Below, piece after piece: positions 9,393 to 16,768 of a DNA stretch of 64,000 bases. Made by a program: the position numbers and the translations under genes. Where the stretch lies: contig NZ_JACVTO010000015.1 of assembly GCF_016518545.1 (NCBI RefSeq), positions 1 to 64,000 on the forward strand, given 5' to 3'. This stretch comes from Pseudomonas sp. S30. Its GTDB lineage: Bacteria > Pseudomonadota > Gammaproteobacteria > Pseudomonadales > Pseudomonadaceae. Under the pieces are notes generated by a model. It searched no databases. It was not told where the DNA came from and saw only the letters and a list, made by a program, of their open reading frames with translations. Numbering within the stretch: position 1 is the stretch's first letter; the number at the start of each line of letters is the position of its first letter.

Positions 9393-10193
9393 TCAGTGCC
9401 CCGCTTCCGTCTTCAAAAACGCTTCCAACTTTTCCATGGTTCCCTTATGCATGGAGAGCACCCACACCGTCTTGAACACCGAATCCTTTACCAGCTCATT
9501 GGTGAAAGTGGACACCGTCTTCTCGGCAATGGGCTCTGATACATCGCTGAACAGCGCTGCAACGAGGAACACATTGTTGTCCGAGGCGGTAGCGTCGTCC
9601 CCTTCAGCCAAGTCGCCTTCCAGCTCCAGAAGCTCGATGACAGCGTCTCGGTATTTGGCCTTGTTATGGATGGCATTTCGGGCAGCGTTGATCGCATTCA
9701 GCCAGTGATTGAGCTCAGGCTCCGCCAAGCGCTTCTTGAGGTCGTCCCTCGCAAGGCGCAACAGCGCACTGGTGGCGGTACATGAGGTCTTGCCGCTCCC
9801 TCTGCCGCCCGACTTCACCTCGGTGATCCAGACGCTGTTATTCGACGCCTCATAGAGCAGAAGATCGAACCCTTTACGGATGCTCTTTTCTTCCATGTTG
9901 AAGAACGGAGAAACGACGTCGAAATCCGGGAAAAGCTTCAGGATTATGATATGGCTGAGGAGCTCGCCCAGCATACCAATCCTGGTTTCCCAAGGTTTTG
10001 TGGAGTAGCGCTCTTTCCAGAAATGCTTGATCGTCGCCGGGTATCTGTATATCGCCCTGTCTTTGCTGGCTTGTTCAGCACCATGGCAGATCCTTGAGAG
10101 GTTCTCCCTCAGCGCCTGCTTGAGCTCATCAGAAAAATTTTCGACACAGCACAGGGCATACTGGTCGACTTGGTTGAAGCTGACGCCATCCAT
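9393..10193 (-). CDS. hamA: Hachiman nuclease HamA (DUF1837)
   Basis: A 266-residue protein from the ATG at 10193; a GTG at 10214 in the same frame would add seven residues and has a comparable ribosome site. It carries the HamA/DUF1837 PD-(D/E)XK pattern: Glu77 in LGELLSH, Asp110 in RKGFDLLLYE, and Glu125-x-Lys127 in ITEVKSGG. Published HamA uses an equivalent E-x-K pair to cut DNA after release by HamB. It is the first gene of the two-gene operon. All key residues are present, so the system looks intact. Confidence 0.83.
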   Translation of the reverse strand: MDGVSFNQVDQYALCCVENFSDELKQALRENLSRICHGAEQASKDRAIYRYPATIKHFWKERYSTKPWETRIGMLGELLSHIIILKLFPDFDVVSPFFNMEEKSIRKGFDLLLYEASNNSVWITEVKSGGRGSGKTSCTATSALLRLARDDLKKRLAEPELNHWLNAINAARNAIHNKAKYRDAVIELLELEGDLAEGDDATASDNNVFLVAALFSDVSEPIAEKTVSTFTNELVKDSVFKTVWVLSMHKGTMEKLEAFLKTEAGH

Positions 10194-10214
10194 AACACTT
10201 CCCACAAGAGCCAC

Positions 10215-10661
10215 ACCGCAGAATCCTCATGCGGATGCTAAGCACGATCAATGATCCCGCCCCGATTAAGGGAGGGCACCAGCTGGGCAGCGGTGCGCAC
10301 ATGTGTGGGGCATTCGGGAATGCCCAATAGCGGCACTGTGCCAGCAAAGTAGAAAATTAGCCTGATCGTGGGGAGTGGTAAACAACGCCGATGAAAATTG
10401 TTAGTTAATTCGTCGAAAGTAGCGTTATTACTGGATAAATATACAGAAACTCATGAAAATTATGCTATTGACCGGCTCAGGGCCTTTCGCTAATCAGTTG
10501 AGCCATTCCCGATGGGAGATGCGGGGAGAATCGACCAACCAGCGCATGACACAAGGCTATGGCCATGGTACCGGGTACCACCTTTTGTTACAGAATGGCC
10601 TTGTGACATCAATCATCACCTTCTACCGTCATTTACTTGTCTATCGATTGGAGCACGGCAG
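10215..10661. other. intergenic region between hamA and the GrlR-like gene
   Basis: About 450 bases separate two divergently read genes and must hold both promoters. The centre (10,345-10,460) is AT-rich with TTAGTTAATTC and TTATTACTGGATAAATATAC, plausible promoter DNA. A 77-codon frame at 10453-10686 has no family resemblance and overlaps the next gene, so I do not call it. Confidence 0.4.
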
Positions 10662-11000
10662 ATGTCTCAAGGCGTTTTCACTGTGAAATTCGATTCCAAC
10701 ATCCCGGACTTCGGCGATGGCCTGGTGTTCATCAAGGACGGCAGCGTGAACGGGTGTGACCCACATTTCCTGTACCAGGGTGTCATCCCGCGTGAATCAG
10801 GGCCATTCAAGTCGCAGATCACGGTGCAGCAATGGCGTGCTGGGAACACCCACGTGTTCGGCGGCACGGGCTCGTACATTCTGGAAGCTAACGGCACCAT
10901 CGACTATGAGCGTGGCGAGTTCATTCTTTACGGCCACAAGCAGGATGAACCCGGCTTGAAGCTCACCGCCAAGGGTACGCGCCTGGCCGACGTCGCGTGA
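10662..11000 (+). CDS. GrlR-family small regulator-like protein
   Basis: A 112-residue protein starting MSQGVFTVKFDSN, with GGAG eight bases before the ATG at 10662. It has no signal peptide and is rich in beta-strand, with a GTGSYILEANGTIDYERGEF stretch and a C-terminal LKLTAKGTRL. This pattern matches the GrlR fold, a small beta-barrel named after the repressor of the E. coli LEE type III secretion genes. No type III genes are nearby, and orphan copies are common in accessory DNA. Its role here is unknown. Confidence 0.6.
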   Translation: MSQGVFTVKFDSNIPDFGDGLVFIKDGSVNGCDPHFLYQGVIPRESGPFKSQITVQQWRAGNTHVFGGTGSYILEANGTIDYERGEFILYGHKQDEPGLKLTAKGTRLADVA

Positions 11001-11006
11001 TCTATT

Positions 11007-11038
11007 GGGCGCGGCAAGCACTTCCCAGTGCCGCGCCC
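11007..11038 (+). terminator. hairpin after the GrlR-like gene
   Basis: GGGCGCGGCA (11007-11016) pairs perfectly with TGCCGCGCCC (11029-11038) seven bases after the stop codon. There is no T-run, only ATCTT, so termination strength is uncertain. Confidence 0.5.
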
Positions 11039-11332
11039 ATCTTGAACCGGAACAGAGCCCTACTCCCCCAGTGACGCATACGACTGATCAGCGTCGTACC
11101 GCAAATCTTCCCATGCCCCTCGCGAGGCTCCGTTCGAGGGTCGAAACACTTGGCTCAATCTTGTGGCGACAGGATCGACCAGGGCAGCAGCCCGAGGTCG
11201 TAGAGGGACAACCACCTGCTGCCCCAAGCTCGACCATACAACCTCAAAGATGACGGTTGGAAAGTAGTCTTACCCAAAACCAACAGCCTCCGTCACAGCG
11301 ATCGAACGACCACACCGTATTCAGATAACTCG

Positions 11333-11773
11333 CTAACTAGTTTGTTGCGCCCCAGCATTTTTGATCTTGAGTATGGCTATGTGAGCGTAAAACAGGCCCA
11401 GCGGAATAACTAATAATCCGACACCAAAAGTAACTCTCACAGCAACAACCTTCGCCGGAACAGCTGCGAGCGCTGCAATAACACCTTTGATCATACTAGA
11501 CCTGGCGACGAGCCGCATGTGATCCAAATCATATTCAACCTTGCCTGCCCCGGTCTCAGATGCAACGAGAACAATTGAATTTATAGAAAGGTGCTTATAG
11601 CACCAAGTGCGCGAAGCATCAGTCACAATCGCACCATATCTCTTCAAATAGCTCAGCACAACTATTTGCTTGAAATGAAAAGTTACCCTACCGATACTCA
11701 CAGCGGACATTACTGTAAAGTGAATCAAGATCACCACCACCTTGCAGGTGATAACTTTTTAAAGTATCAATTA
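11333..11773 (-). pseudogene. decayed frame beside the IS3 relic, possibly a 3' remnant
   Basis: AT-rich sequence whose longest minus-strand frame (11333-11740) ends in two hydrophobic stretches (GVIAALAAVPAKVVAVRV and FGVGLLVIPLGLFYAHIAIL). In another frame directly adjoining the IS end I read LQGGGDLDSLYSNVRCEYR, then a stop, then GNFSFQANSCAEL. That resembles the distal part of DUF3800 proteins and would continue the truncated DUF3800 gene on the far side of the IS. Frames are broken, so the protein is probably not made. The hydrophobic tail may belong to a different lost gene. This reading is tentative. Confidence 0.25.
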
Positions 11774-11784
11774 CCCCTGGTTTC

Positions 11785-12618
11785 CTAGACACTCGCCAAG
11801 CTCAAAAAATAGCGTTTCTCATACTCTAATGGAGACAGCTGCATAACACTGCTGTGTCGGCATTTAGGATTATAGAAAATATCGATGTAATCGAATATAT
11901 CACTCCGGGCTTCGTCACGTGTCGCGTAGATTTTTCGTCAAATCCGCTCCTGCTTCAAAAGCTGGAAGAAATTCTCGGCTACGGCGTTGTCATGACAGAT
12001 TCCCCGCCGGCTCATGTTGCTGATCACACTGTTGGCCTTCAGGAAACTTTGGCAATCTGGGCTACTGAACTGACTGCCTTGGCCTGAATGAATCATTACT
12101 TGATGCTGTGGCTCGCGGCGCCACACGGCCATCAGCATGGCGTCGATGGCCAAGTCGCTGCACATCTTGGGCTTCATTGACCAACCAAACACTTGGCGAG
12201 AAAATAAGTCCAGCAGTACCACCAAGTACAGCCATCCTTCATAGGTGCGGATGTAGGTGATATCGGTCACCCAGACCATATTCGGCTCGCTGACCTTGGA
12301 CTGCCGGGCAAGGTGGTTCGGCGAGGCGGCAGTTGGTTTTCCGCCATAAAATCCGGGACGCCGCCGATAGGCCGCCTGGGTACGCAGTGCCTCTACCTGC
12401 ATCAAGCGCCCGACTCGATTTCTACCGCAGGTCTCGCCTAGCTCACGCAGGTCATCGTGAATCTTGCGATAGCCGTATACTCCTCCGCTTTCCAACCAGG
12501 CATGCTTGATCAAGCCAAGCAGGCGCTGATCTTCTTTGGCTCGGGCACATTGAGCCTTGGCCAGCCAAGCGTAATAGCCGCTGGGATGCACCTTGAGGGT
12601 TTGGCAGAGGTGGCGCAC
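11785..12618 (-). pseudogene. IS3 transposase orfB, inactivated
   Basis: The frame shows the IS3 orfB core: VHPSGYYAWL, YGYRKIHDDLRE, VWVTDITYIRTYEGWLYLVVLLD (first Asp) and CHDNAVAENFFQLLK (Glu). The second catalytic Asp of the usual HSDQGSQF is Gly here (HSGQGSQF). A TGA after QERI stops the frame at 11938, after which RKIYATRDEARSDIFDYID continues in frame to the real end at 11785. The start region up to VRHLCQ is also missing. Three separate lesions make it inactive. Confidence 0.8.
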
Positions 12619-12874
12619 ACGCGGCGGCCTTCTTTAAGATGTCTCGCTCTCGCGTCACCCGCTTGAGTTCAGCGCGTAGCTTGCGCAGTTCGGCCTGCTG
12701 GTCATCGTCTTGCTGACGCTGCTCTTGGGGCTCGCTGTAGACCTTAATCCAGACGAAAAGGCTGTGCACGGACATCCCTAGGCGCTGGGCAACATCGGCA
12801 ACAGGTTTGCCCTTCTCGATCACTTGCTTGACCGCTTCTATCTTGAAGAGTCCGGGGTAACGCCGACGACTCAT
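12619..12874 (-). pseudogene. IS3 transposase orfA, 3' end lost
   Basis: Starts MSRRRYPGLFKIEAVKQVIEKG, with the HTH (VADVAQRLGMSVHSLFVWIK) and the leucine-zipper-like RKLRAELKRVTRERDILKKAAA. Intact relatives continue YFAKE and end there, with orfB reached by programmed frameshift. Here the sequence jumps from KAAA into the orfB VRHLCQ region, so roughly 60 bases at the A/B junction are gone. The open frame runs on to 12452 in the wrong phase. Confidence 0.75.
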
Positions 12875-12930
12875 CGCACCTCCTATCTGGGCCTCATTAT
12901 GAGGCTTGGAGATGTCTGCGAAACTAGGGG

Positions 12931-13326
12931 CTATTCAGTCACCTGCAGATTGCGGCAGTTCCTGAAGAGCCGGCTATAGAGCAATCCATTGATGTGCTTT
13001 ACGAACGAGGTCTTGAATTGCAGCCCTCCATCCTTGTAGATGCGCTCCTTTTCCACGACCACGAAATAGAGCTTGATCGGAAGTTTCGCCAAGTCGTTTA
13101 GAATGCGAGCACGTCGGTCAGCATCCTTCGAACGCACTTTACTAGACTTAATTTCACCTGTCTGAAAGTGCTGCCGACGGAGTTCCTCGGCACGCTGGTA
13201 AGCGTCCTGCAGATCTTTCTCTGCCACAAGGATGGAGCAAACCACGAAGAAGCCAGAGCTCCCAGTCTTGGATGTGTCTAGGTCAGAATTACCCGACTCA
13301 TCAACATAGGCATACATTCTGTCCAA
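12931..13326 (-). pseudogene. DUF3800 protein, truncated by the IS3 relic
   Basis: The minus strand from 13326 encodes MDRMYAYVDESGNSDLDTSKTGSSGFFVV, the signature start of DUF3800 proteins, with the acidic YVDESG motif. Middle parts include EIKSSKVRSKDADRRARIL and IKLYFVVVEKERIY. The frame ends at NLQVTE with a stop created exactly at the IS boundary (12930/12931). DUF3800 proteins are usually about 200 residues or more, so this 131-residue piece lacks the C-terminal half. The function of DUF3800 is unsettled, though it is common on mobile and defence islands. Confidence 0.7.
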
Positions 13327-13343
13327 TCAGGAGTTCTCCCTCA

Positions 13344-13712
13344 TCAGTAGGTGGCTGTACTGCTACCTGGTGCGGGGCCTTCACTGAAGGTGTAATTGAT
13401 TACCACATCATCGCGGATCAGGACATCCAAGGTCTTCTGCGTGCCTGTGGTGGTGACCTTCATGGTCACCACATAGCTCTGAGCATGGGCAGAGCCGTTT
13501 GTGTACGTGTACACCCATTTCTCATCGGTCTCGCTCACGGCGCTTTTCGTGTAAGGCTCTCCAAAAAGCGCTTTTAGCTCAGTCGTCGTTGTCTTCCCTT
13601 TGATGATGCTCGTTACACTTGCCGATGGGAAGTCGCGCCCTGCAGTGTAGTGGGAGGTCGCACAACCCCCGAGTACGAAGCAGATACCCACAACAGCCAT
13701 GAGTCTTTTCAT
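13344..13712 (-). CDS. BamE/SmpA-like lipoprotein
   Basis: A 122-residue protein with a lipoprotein signal peptide: basic start MKRLMAVVG, hydrophobic core and lipobox LGGC with Cys17. The mature part has the BamE-like pattern of a short helix (IIKGKTTTTELKALFGEP) followed by strands with WVYTYTNG and a C-terminal IRDDVVINYTFSEG. It should sit on the inner face of the outer membrane. It is an extra copy rather than the core BamE, and similar small lipoproteins are frequent on Pseudomonas accessory DNA. Its exact role is unknown. Confidence 0.65.
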   Translation of the reverse strand: MKRLMAVVGICFVLGGCATSHYTAGRDFPSASVTSIIKGKTTTTELKALFGEPYTKSAVSETDEKWVYTYTNGSAHAQSYVVTMKVTTTGTQKTLDVLIRDDVVINYTFSEGPAPGSSTATY

Positions 13713-13784
13713 CTCTCTTCCTTGATCTGAAAGCGCTAAGCTTATCCCGCAAAGAGGCTAAACGCCATCATTACGAATATCGTT

Positions 13785-13915
13785 TGTAGTGGTCAACAAT
13801 CCCCGGACATAGAATTGAGTTTTTCTTCCGTACCGCCGGTGGCTTGAGGCCGTTGTGCTGGTGCGGCCTTATCCAGTTGTACCGCTGCATGAGGTAGCAG
13901 CCTTGCAGCAGTGAA
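13785..13915 (-). mobile_element. end fragment of a second IS3-type element
   Basis: The sequence beginning TGTAGTGGTCAACAATCCCC at 13785 is a typical IS3-family terminal inverted repeat. Reading inward on the minus strand gives YLMQRYNWIRPHQHNGLKPP followed by a degraded tail, the conserved C-terminal phrase of IS3 orfB. Upstream of YLMQRY the resemblance stops. Only the terminal 130 or so bases remain. The rest of the 337-base gap (13713-14049) shows nothing recognisable. Confidence 0.6.
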
Positions 13916-14049
13916 CTGCGCCTGGAGTGTAAGCATTCCGAGAACACGCCTTCAAAAAATCTCCAAGCAGCACTGAGCACCATCACAAGAGGCAACTGTG
14001 CTCAGTACTGGGGTGCGAGTAATTCATGCCCCGTCACATCGGCATTTTC

Positions 14050-14532
14050 TCAAACGCTGCCCGCCAACTGTTCCAAGCTCTCTCCGGCCAACCGGAAACG
14101 AATCCATTCCGGTTGCGCTTTTGCACCGATTGACTCGTAAAATTCTATTGCGGGCGTATTCCAATCCAGGACGCTCCACTCCAGACGCCCACATCCTTTT
14201 TCCACGGCCAAGCTGGCGAGATGCTTCAGCAGCGCTTTACCTGCCCCCAGGCCCCTGTGCTGGTTGGAGACATACAGATCCTCCAAATACATGCATTGGC
14301 GTCCGATCCAAGTGGAATAGCTGAGAAAGTACAGTGCAAATCCCACCGGCTCATCACCGTGCATGCAAATCAAGGCTTTTGCTGGGGACGCCTCATCGCT
14401 CAGATCACGCTCGATATCAGCGACGTCGGCTTTCACCTCGTGCTCAGCTTTTTCGTATCGGGCAAGCTCGGTGATGAAGCGGAGGATCAGTGTCGAATCG
14501 CTGGCGGTCGCCGGTCGAATGTATAAACTCAT
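14050..14532 (-). CDS. GNAT family N-acetyltransferase
   Basis: A 160-residue single-domain GNAT enzyme. It begins LYIRPATASDSTLILRFI and carries the acetyl-CoA loop HRGLGAGKALLKHL and the C-terminal strand pair WSVLDWNTPAIEFYESIGA. The phrase YLEDLYV before the loop and the WNTPAI.FY motif are typical of the spermidine/diamine (SAT-like, thialysine) branch. The substrate is therefore probably a small amine, but this is inferred from family resemblance. Length is normal and the frame intact. It marks the return from island to chromosomal-type sequence. Confidence 0.8.
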   Translation of the reverse strand: MSLYIRPATASDSTLILRFITELARYEKAEHEVKADVADIERDLSDEASPAKALICMHGDEPVGFALYFLSYSTWIGRQCMYLEDLYVSNQHRGLGAGKALLKHLASLAVEKGCGRLEWSVLDWNTPAIEFYESIGAKAQPEWIRFRLAGESLEQLAGSV

Positions 14533-14626
14533 AAAGATCCTTCTAGGGAATAACGTCTATCAATTAGTTTGGTGCACTGAGCTGACAAGGCATAGTGAGT
14601 TGGGTTAGCGCAGTTCGAGCGAGCGT

Positions 14627-14854
14627 CTACCGAAGCGAACGAGACCAGAAGCAGGCGCCCCAGACGCCCACTGCCCAGCACAGCACCACGCAGGCCAGAG
14701 CATGCCCGATCAGGAAGGCGCAGGCCACACCGTAGGCGCGACGAGCGCATCGAAGATCAGGGCCAGGGGCTTGCCCTGCCGTCATGGCAATCGTCATCCA
14801 TCCAATGCGTGTCATTGCTCTGTCGGGAATCCGAACCCTCTGGCACACTTCCAC
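14627..14854 (-). CDS. possible small membrane protein
   Basis: A minus-strand frame from a GTG at 14854 (or ATG at 14815), 75 or 62 residues. It has one hydrophobic stretch, YGVACAFLIGHALACVVLCWAVGV. CGAGGG precedes the GTG start. No family is recognised and the composition could be chance in GC-rich DNA. Nothing else is seen in 14533-14911. Confidence 0.25.
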   Translation of the reverse strand: MEVCQRVRIPDRAMTRIGWMTIAMTAGQAPGPDLRCARRAYGVACAFLIGHALACVVLCWAVGVWGACFWSRSLR

Positions 14855-14911
14855 CCCTCGATCTAACGGACAATGCTCGCCAGAGCAGCCCAGATTCAGG
14901 AAGAAGTTCAG

Positions 14912-15406
14912 ATGTTGATGAAACTCGCGCCGAAAAAGCGGCGCAACCCGCGCAATTTCTATATCAGTATCGCCGCGACGATCGTGCTCGCCTGCATCGG
15001 ACGCTATTTTTCCCTCTCCGCCGAGCGGGAAAAGGAGCTGCAGATGGGGAAACTCACCGACAGTCTCGCGCAGATCAACAGCACGCTACCCCGGCAGGTC
15101 GACGCCATCACCACCTTCGATTCGATTGAACTGTCCAACGCCAACACCATTTACTATCGCTACAGCGTTGATCTCGACATCAAGAATCTGCGGACTCAGC
15201 AGAAGGCGCAGATGGAAGATCGGGTGCGCGCTGGGCTGGAGCAGATGATGTGCAAGGAAAAGCCACTGCTGGAGGCGATGCGACGGTTCAAGATCCACCA
15301 GCTGCACCACTATGAAGCCGACGGGCGCCTGCTGTTCAATGTCGAGATCTATCCCGATAAGTTGGACTGCACTGGGCACAAAGACCACGCGGACGCCAGC
15401 GCTTGA
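14912..15406 (+). CDS. uncharacterised single-pass membrane protein
   Basis: About 164 residues from the ATG at 14912 (MLMKLAPKKRR), preceded by AGGAAGAAG; an upstream ATG at 14873 is less well placed. After a basic start there is one transmembrane segment (FYISIAATIVLACIGRYF, about residues 17-35). A periplasmic or cytoplasmic domain of roughly 125 residues follows, with a short coiled region and two cysteines. No family is recognised. It is followed by another membrane protein on the same strand, 62 bases downstream. Confidence 0.55.
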   Translation: MLMKLAPKKRRNPRNFYISIAATIVLACIGRYFSLSAEREKELQMGKLTDSLAQINSTLPRQVDAITTFDSIELSNANTIYYRYSVDLDIKNLRTQQKAQMEDRVRAGLEQMMCKEKPLLEAMRRFKIHQLHHYEADGRLLFNVEIYPDKLDCTGHKDHADASA

Positions 15407-15467
15407 GTAGCGCCCGACGAATGAAGACCTCAACACAAGCCGTGGTACAGGCGAGACTGCAACTGCA

Positions 15468-16313
15468 ATGAACAGCTTCACATTGGAGGAAGTCAAGAAG
15501 ATCGCCATCAGCTTCAATCGCGTGTTTGGCACTTCGACGATCGTCTCCGGCCCCAAGACGACCACCTACAAGCTGTCACTGACGGCTTTTGCGCTCACTC
15601 TGATATTGATGCTTGTCGCCATTCTGACGCCTGCGGCGTCGTCTGCTTTCGTGCTCGCTTCGAATTTCACGGCCGCCGCGTTCGAATGCATCGGGATCTA
15701 CCTGTATGCGGGCAGATACGAGCGGCAGTACCGGGATTACATGCTCAGAAGATCAGGCGTCCTGAGCCATGAAGGGCGTTACGAGCCTAGTAAACTCAAC
15801 CTTTACAAGACCCTGTGGCTGAAAAAGCACTTCAAGGTCGACCAGGCGTCTTACCTGGAAATCGTCGAGAACCTCGACAAAGTGATCAGCATCAGTAGAC
15901 GCTTTCAGAATGACTCGATTTCGAAGGGCGAAAAAATCATCGATGACCTCTTCAGCATGAGGCCATATCGAAGCCTGTTCACCTTGCCATTCCTGGGCAT
16001 CGCTTTGAACCTGTTGTACAAGCTCATGGAAGTCAATGAATCGCTGAAAACGCAGGTCAAGCTGCATCTGAACGATCTCCCAGGCTACGGACTTGCCGCG
16101 CTCGTGGTGATGGTCGGCCTGTCGATGCTGGTGGGATTGTTTGCCCTAGGCTGGCGGCTGCTGCGCGACCTTTACCTGGAGCGGCGCAAAGGCAAGTGTT
16201 CGAGGAACAGCTTGAATGTGTTCGTTCAGGCGCTGCTCGAACGCGCGCCCTTGCCGATCCATGAGACACGCGCTGCAGCGGTGTCCGCGCAGGCTCGCGA
16301 GCCAGTCGCCTAG
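15468..16313 (+). CDS. uncharacterised multi-pass membrane protein
   Basis: A 281-residue protein with two hydrophobic hairpins. Segments lie at roughly residues 36-55 and 60-80, a charged middle domain of about 90 residues follows, then a segment near 170-185 and one near 203-225. The N-terminus reads MNSFTLEEVKKIAISFNRVFG and the C-terminus is basic then low-complexity. No known family or catalytic motif is visible. It is likely co-expressed with the preceding membrane protein. It ends 20 bases before the convergent VOC gene. Confidence 0.6.
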   Translation: MNSFTLEEVKKIAISFNRVFGTSTIVSGPKTTTYKLSLTAFALTLILMLVAILTPAASSAFVLASNFTAAAFECIGIYLYAGRYERQYRDYMLRRSGVLSHEGRYEPSKLNLYKTLWLKKHFKVDQASYLEIVENLDKVISISRRFQNDSISKGEKIIDDLFSMRPYRSLFTLPFLGIALNLLYKLMEVNESLKTQVKLHLNDLPGYGLAALVVMVGLSMLVGLFALGWRLLRDLYLERRKGKCSRNSLNVFVQALLERAPLPIHETRAAAVSAQAREPVA

Positions 16314-16333
16314 GCTCGGACAGCGCCCGGTCC

Positions 16334-16753
16334 TCAGATCGAATCCGTGGGTTCCAGCTCCGGCCACGACACCCGCGCCACTACCACCCGATACCCATCA
16401 TGATCGACGAAGCTGACGCCGTTCTCCTGCCAGTACGGGTTGAACGCCGCCACCCGCGCGAACCCGCTGTCGGCCAGGCGTTCGCACAGCGCCTGGAAAT
16501 CCGCAGGGTCCGCCACGTAGAGCACCAGCAGGTCTTCTACCGAATGGTGCGGCTCGATTTCATGCCGATGGCAATGGGTGAACTCCAGGTGCCAGTCCAG
16601 CGCCGGGTCGCCGAGCATCACGCCGTCGAAACCTGCGTGGTTCTTGAATCCGCCGAGCACTTGCAGTCCCAGGCCCTGGCAGTACAGGGCCTTCGAGCGC
16701 TCCAGGTCGGATACGGGGCGGGCGATGCGTAGGTGATTGATCGCGACGGGCAT
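16334..16753 (-). CDS. VOC (glyoxalase/bleomycin-resistance fold) protein, candidate self-resistance
   Basis: A 139-residue vicinal-oxygen-chelate protein with two beta-alpha-beta-beta-beta modules: INHLRIARPVSDLERSKALY at the start and SFVDHDGYRVVVARV at the end. Possible metal ligands are His7 and residues in WHLEFTH and near DHDGY. It follows the deaminase/reductase gene by 15 bases on the same strand, so it is the last gene of the toxoflavin-type operon. Toxoflavin producers and resistant bacteria carry VOC-fold toxoflavin-degrading enzymes (TflA, ToxM), so a self-protection role is attractive. At 139 residues it is shorter than TflA, and a generic glyoxalase-like role remains possible. 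Confidence 0.7.
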   Translation of the reverse strand: MPVAINHLRIARPVSDLERSKALYCQGLGLQVLGGFKNHAGFDGVMLGDPALDWHLEFTHCHRHEIEPHHSVEDLLVLYVADPADFQALCERLADSGFARVAAFNPYWQENGVSFVDHDGYRVVVARVSWPELEPTDSI

Positions 16754-16768
16754 GCAACCTCCTGAATC

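Larger units (their letters stand above)
11774..12930 (-). mobile_element. IS3-family insertion sequence, degenerate
   Basis: A 1157-base element bounded by imperfect inverted repeats of about 25 bases. The left end begins CCCCTGGTTTCCTAGACAC; the right end read inward begins CCCCTAGTTTCGCAGACAT. It carries IS3-type orfA and orfB on the minus strand, both damaged. It sits exactly at the end of the open part of a DUF3800 gene. A direct target duplication is not obvious, so there may have been flanking deletion after insertion. Confidence 0.8.

Noticed and set aside
10453..10686. 77-codon frame before the GrlR-like gene
   Set aside because: No ribosome site, no family, and it overlaps the better-supported GrlR-like start.
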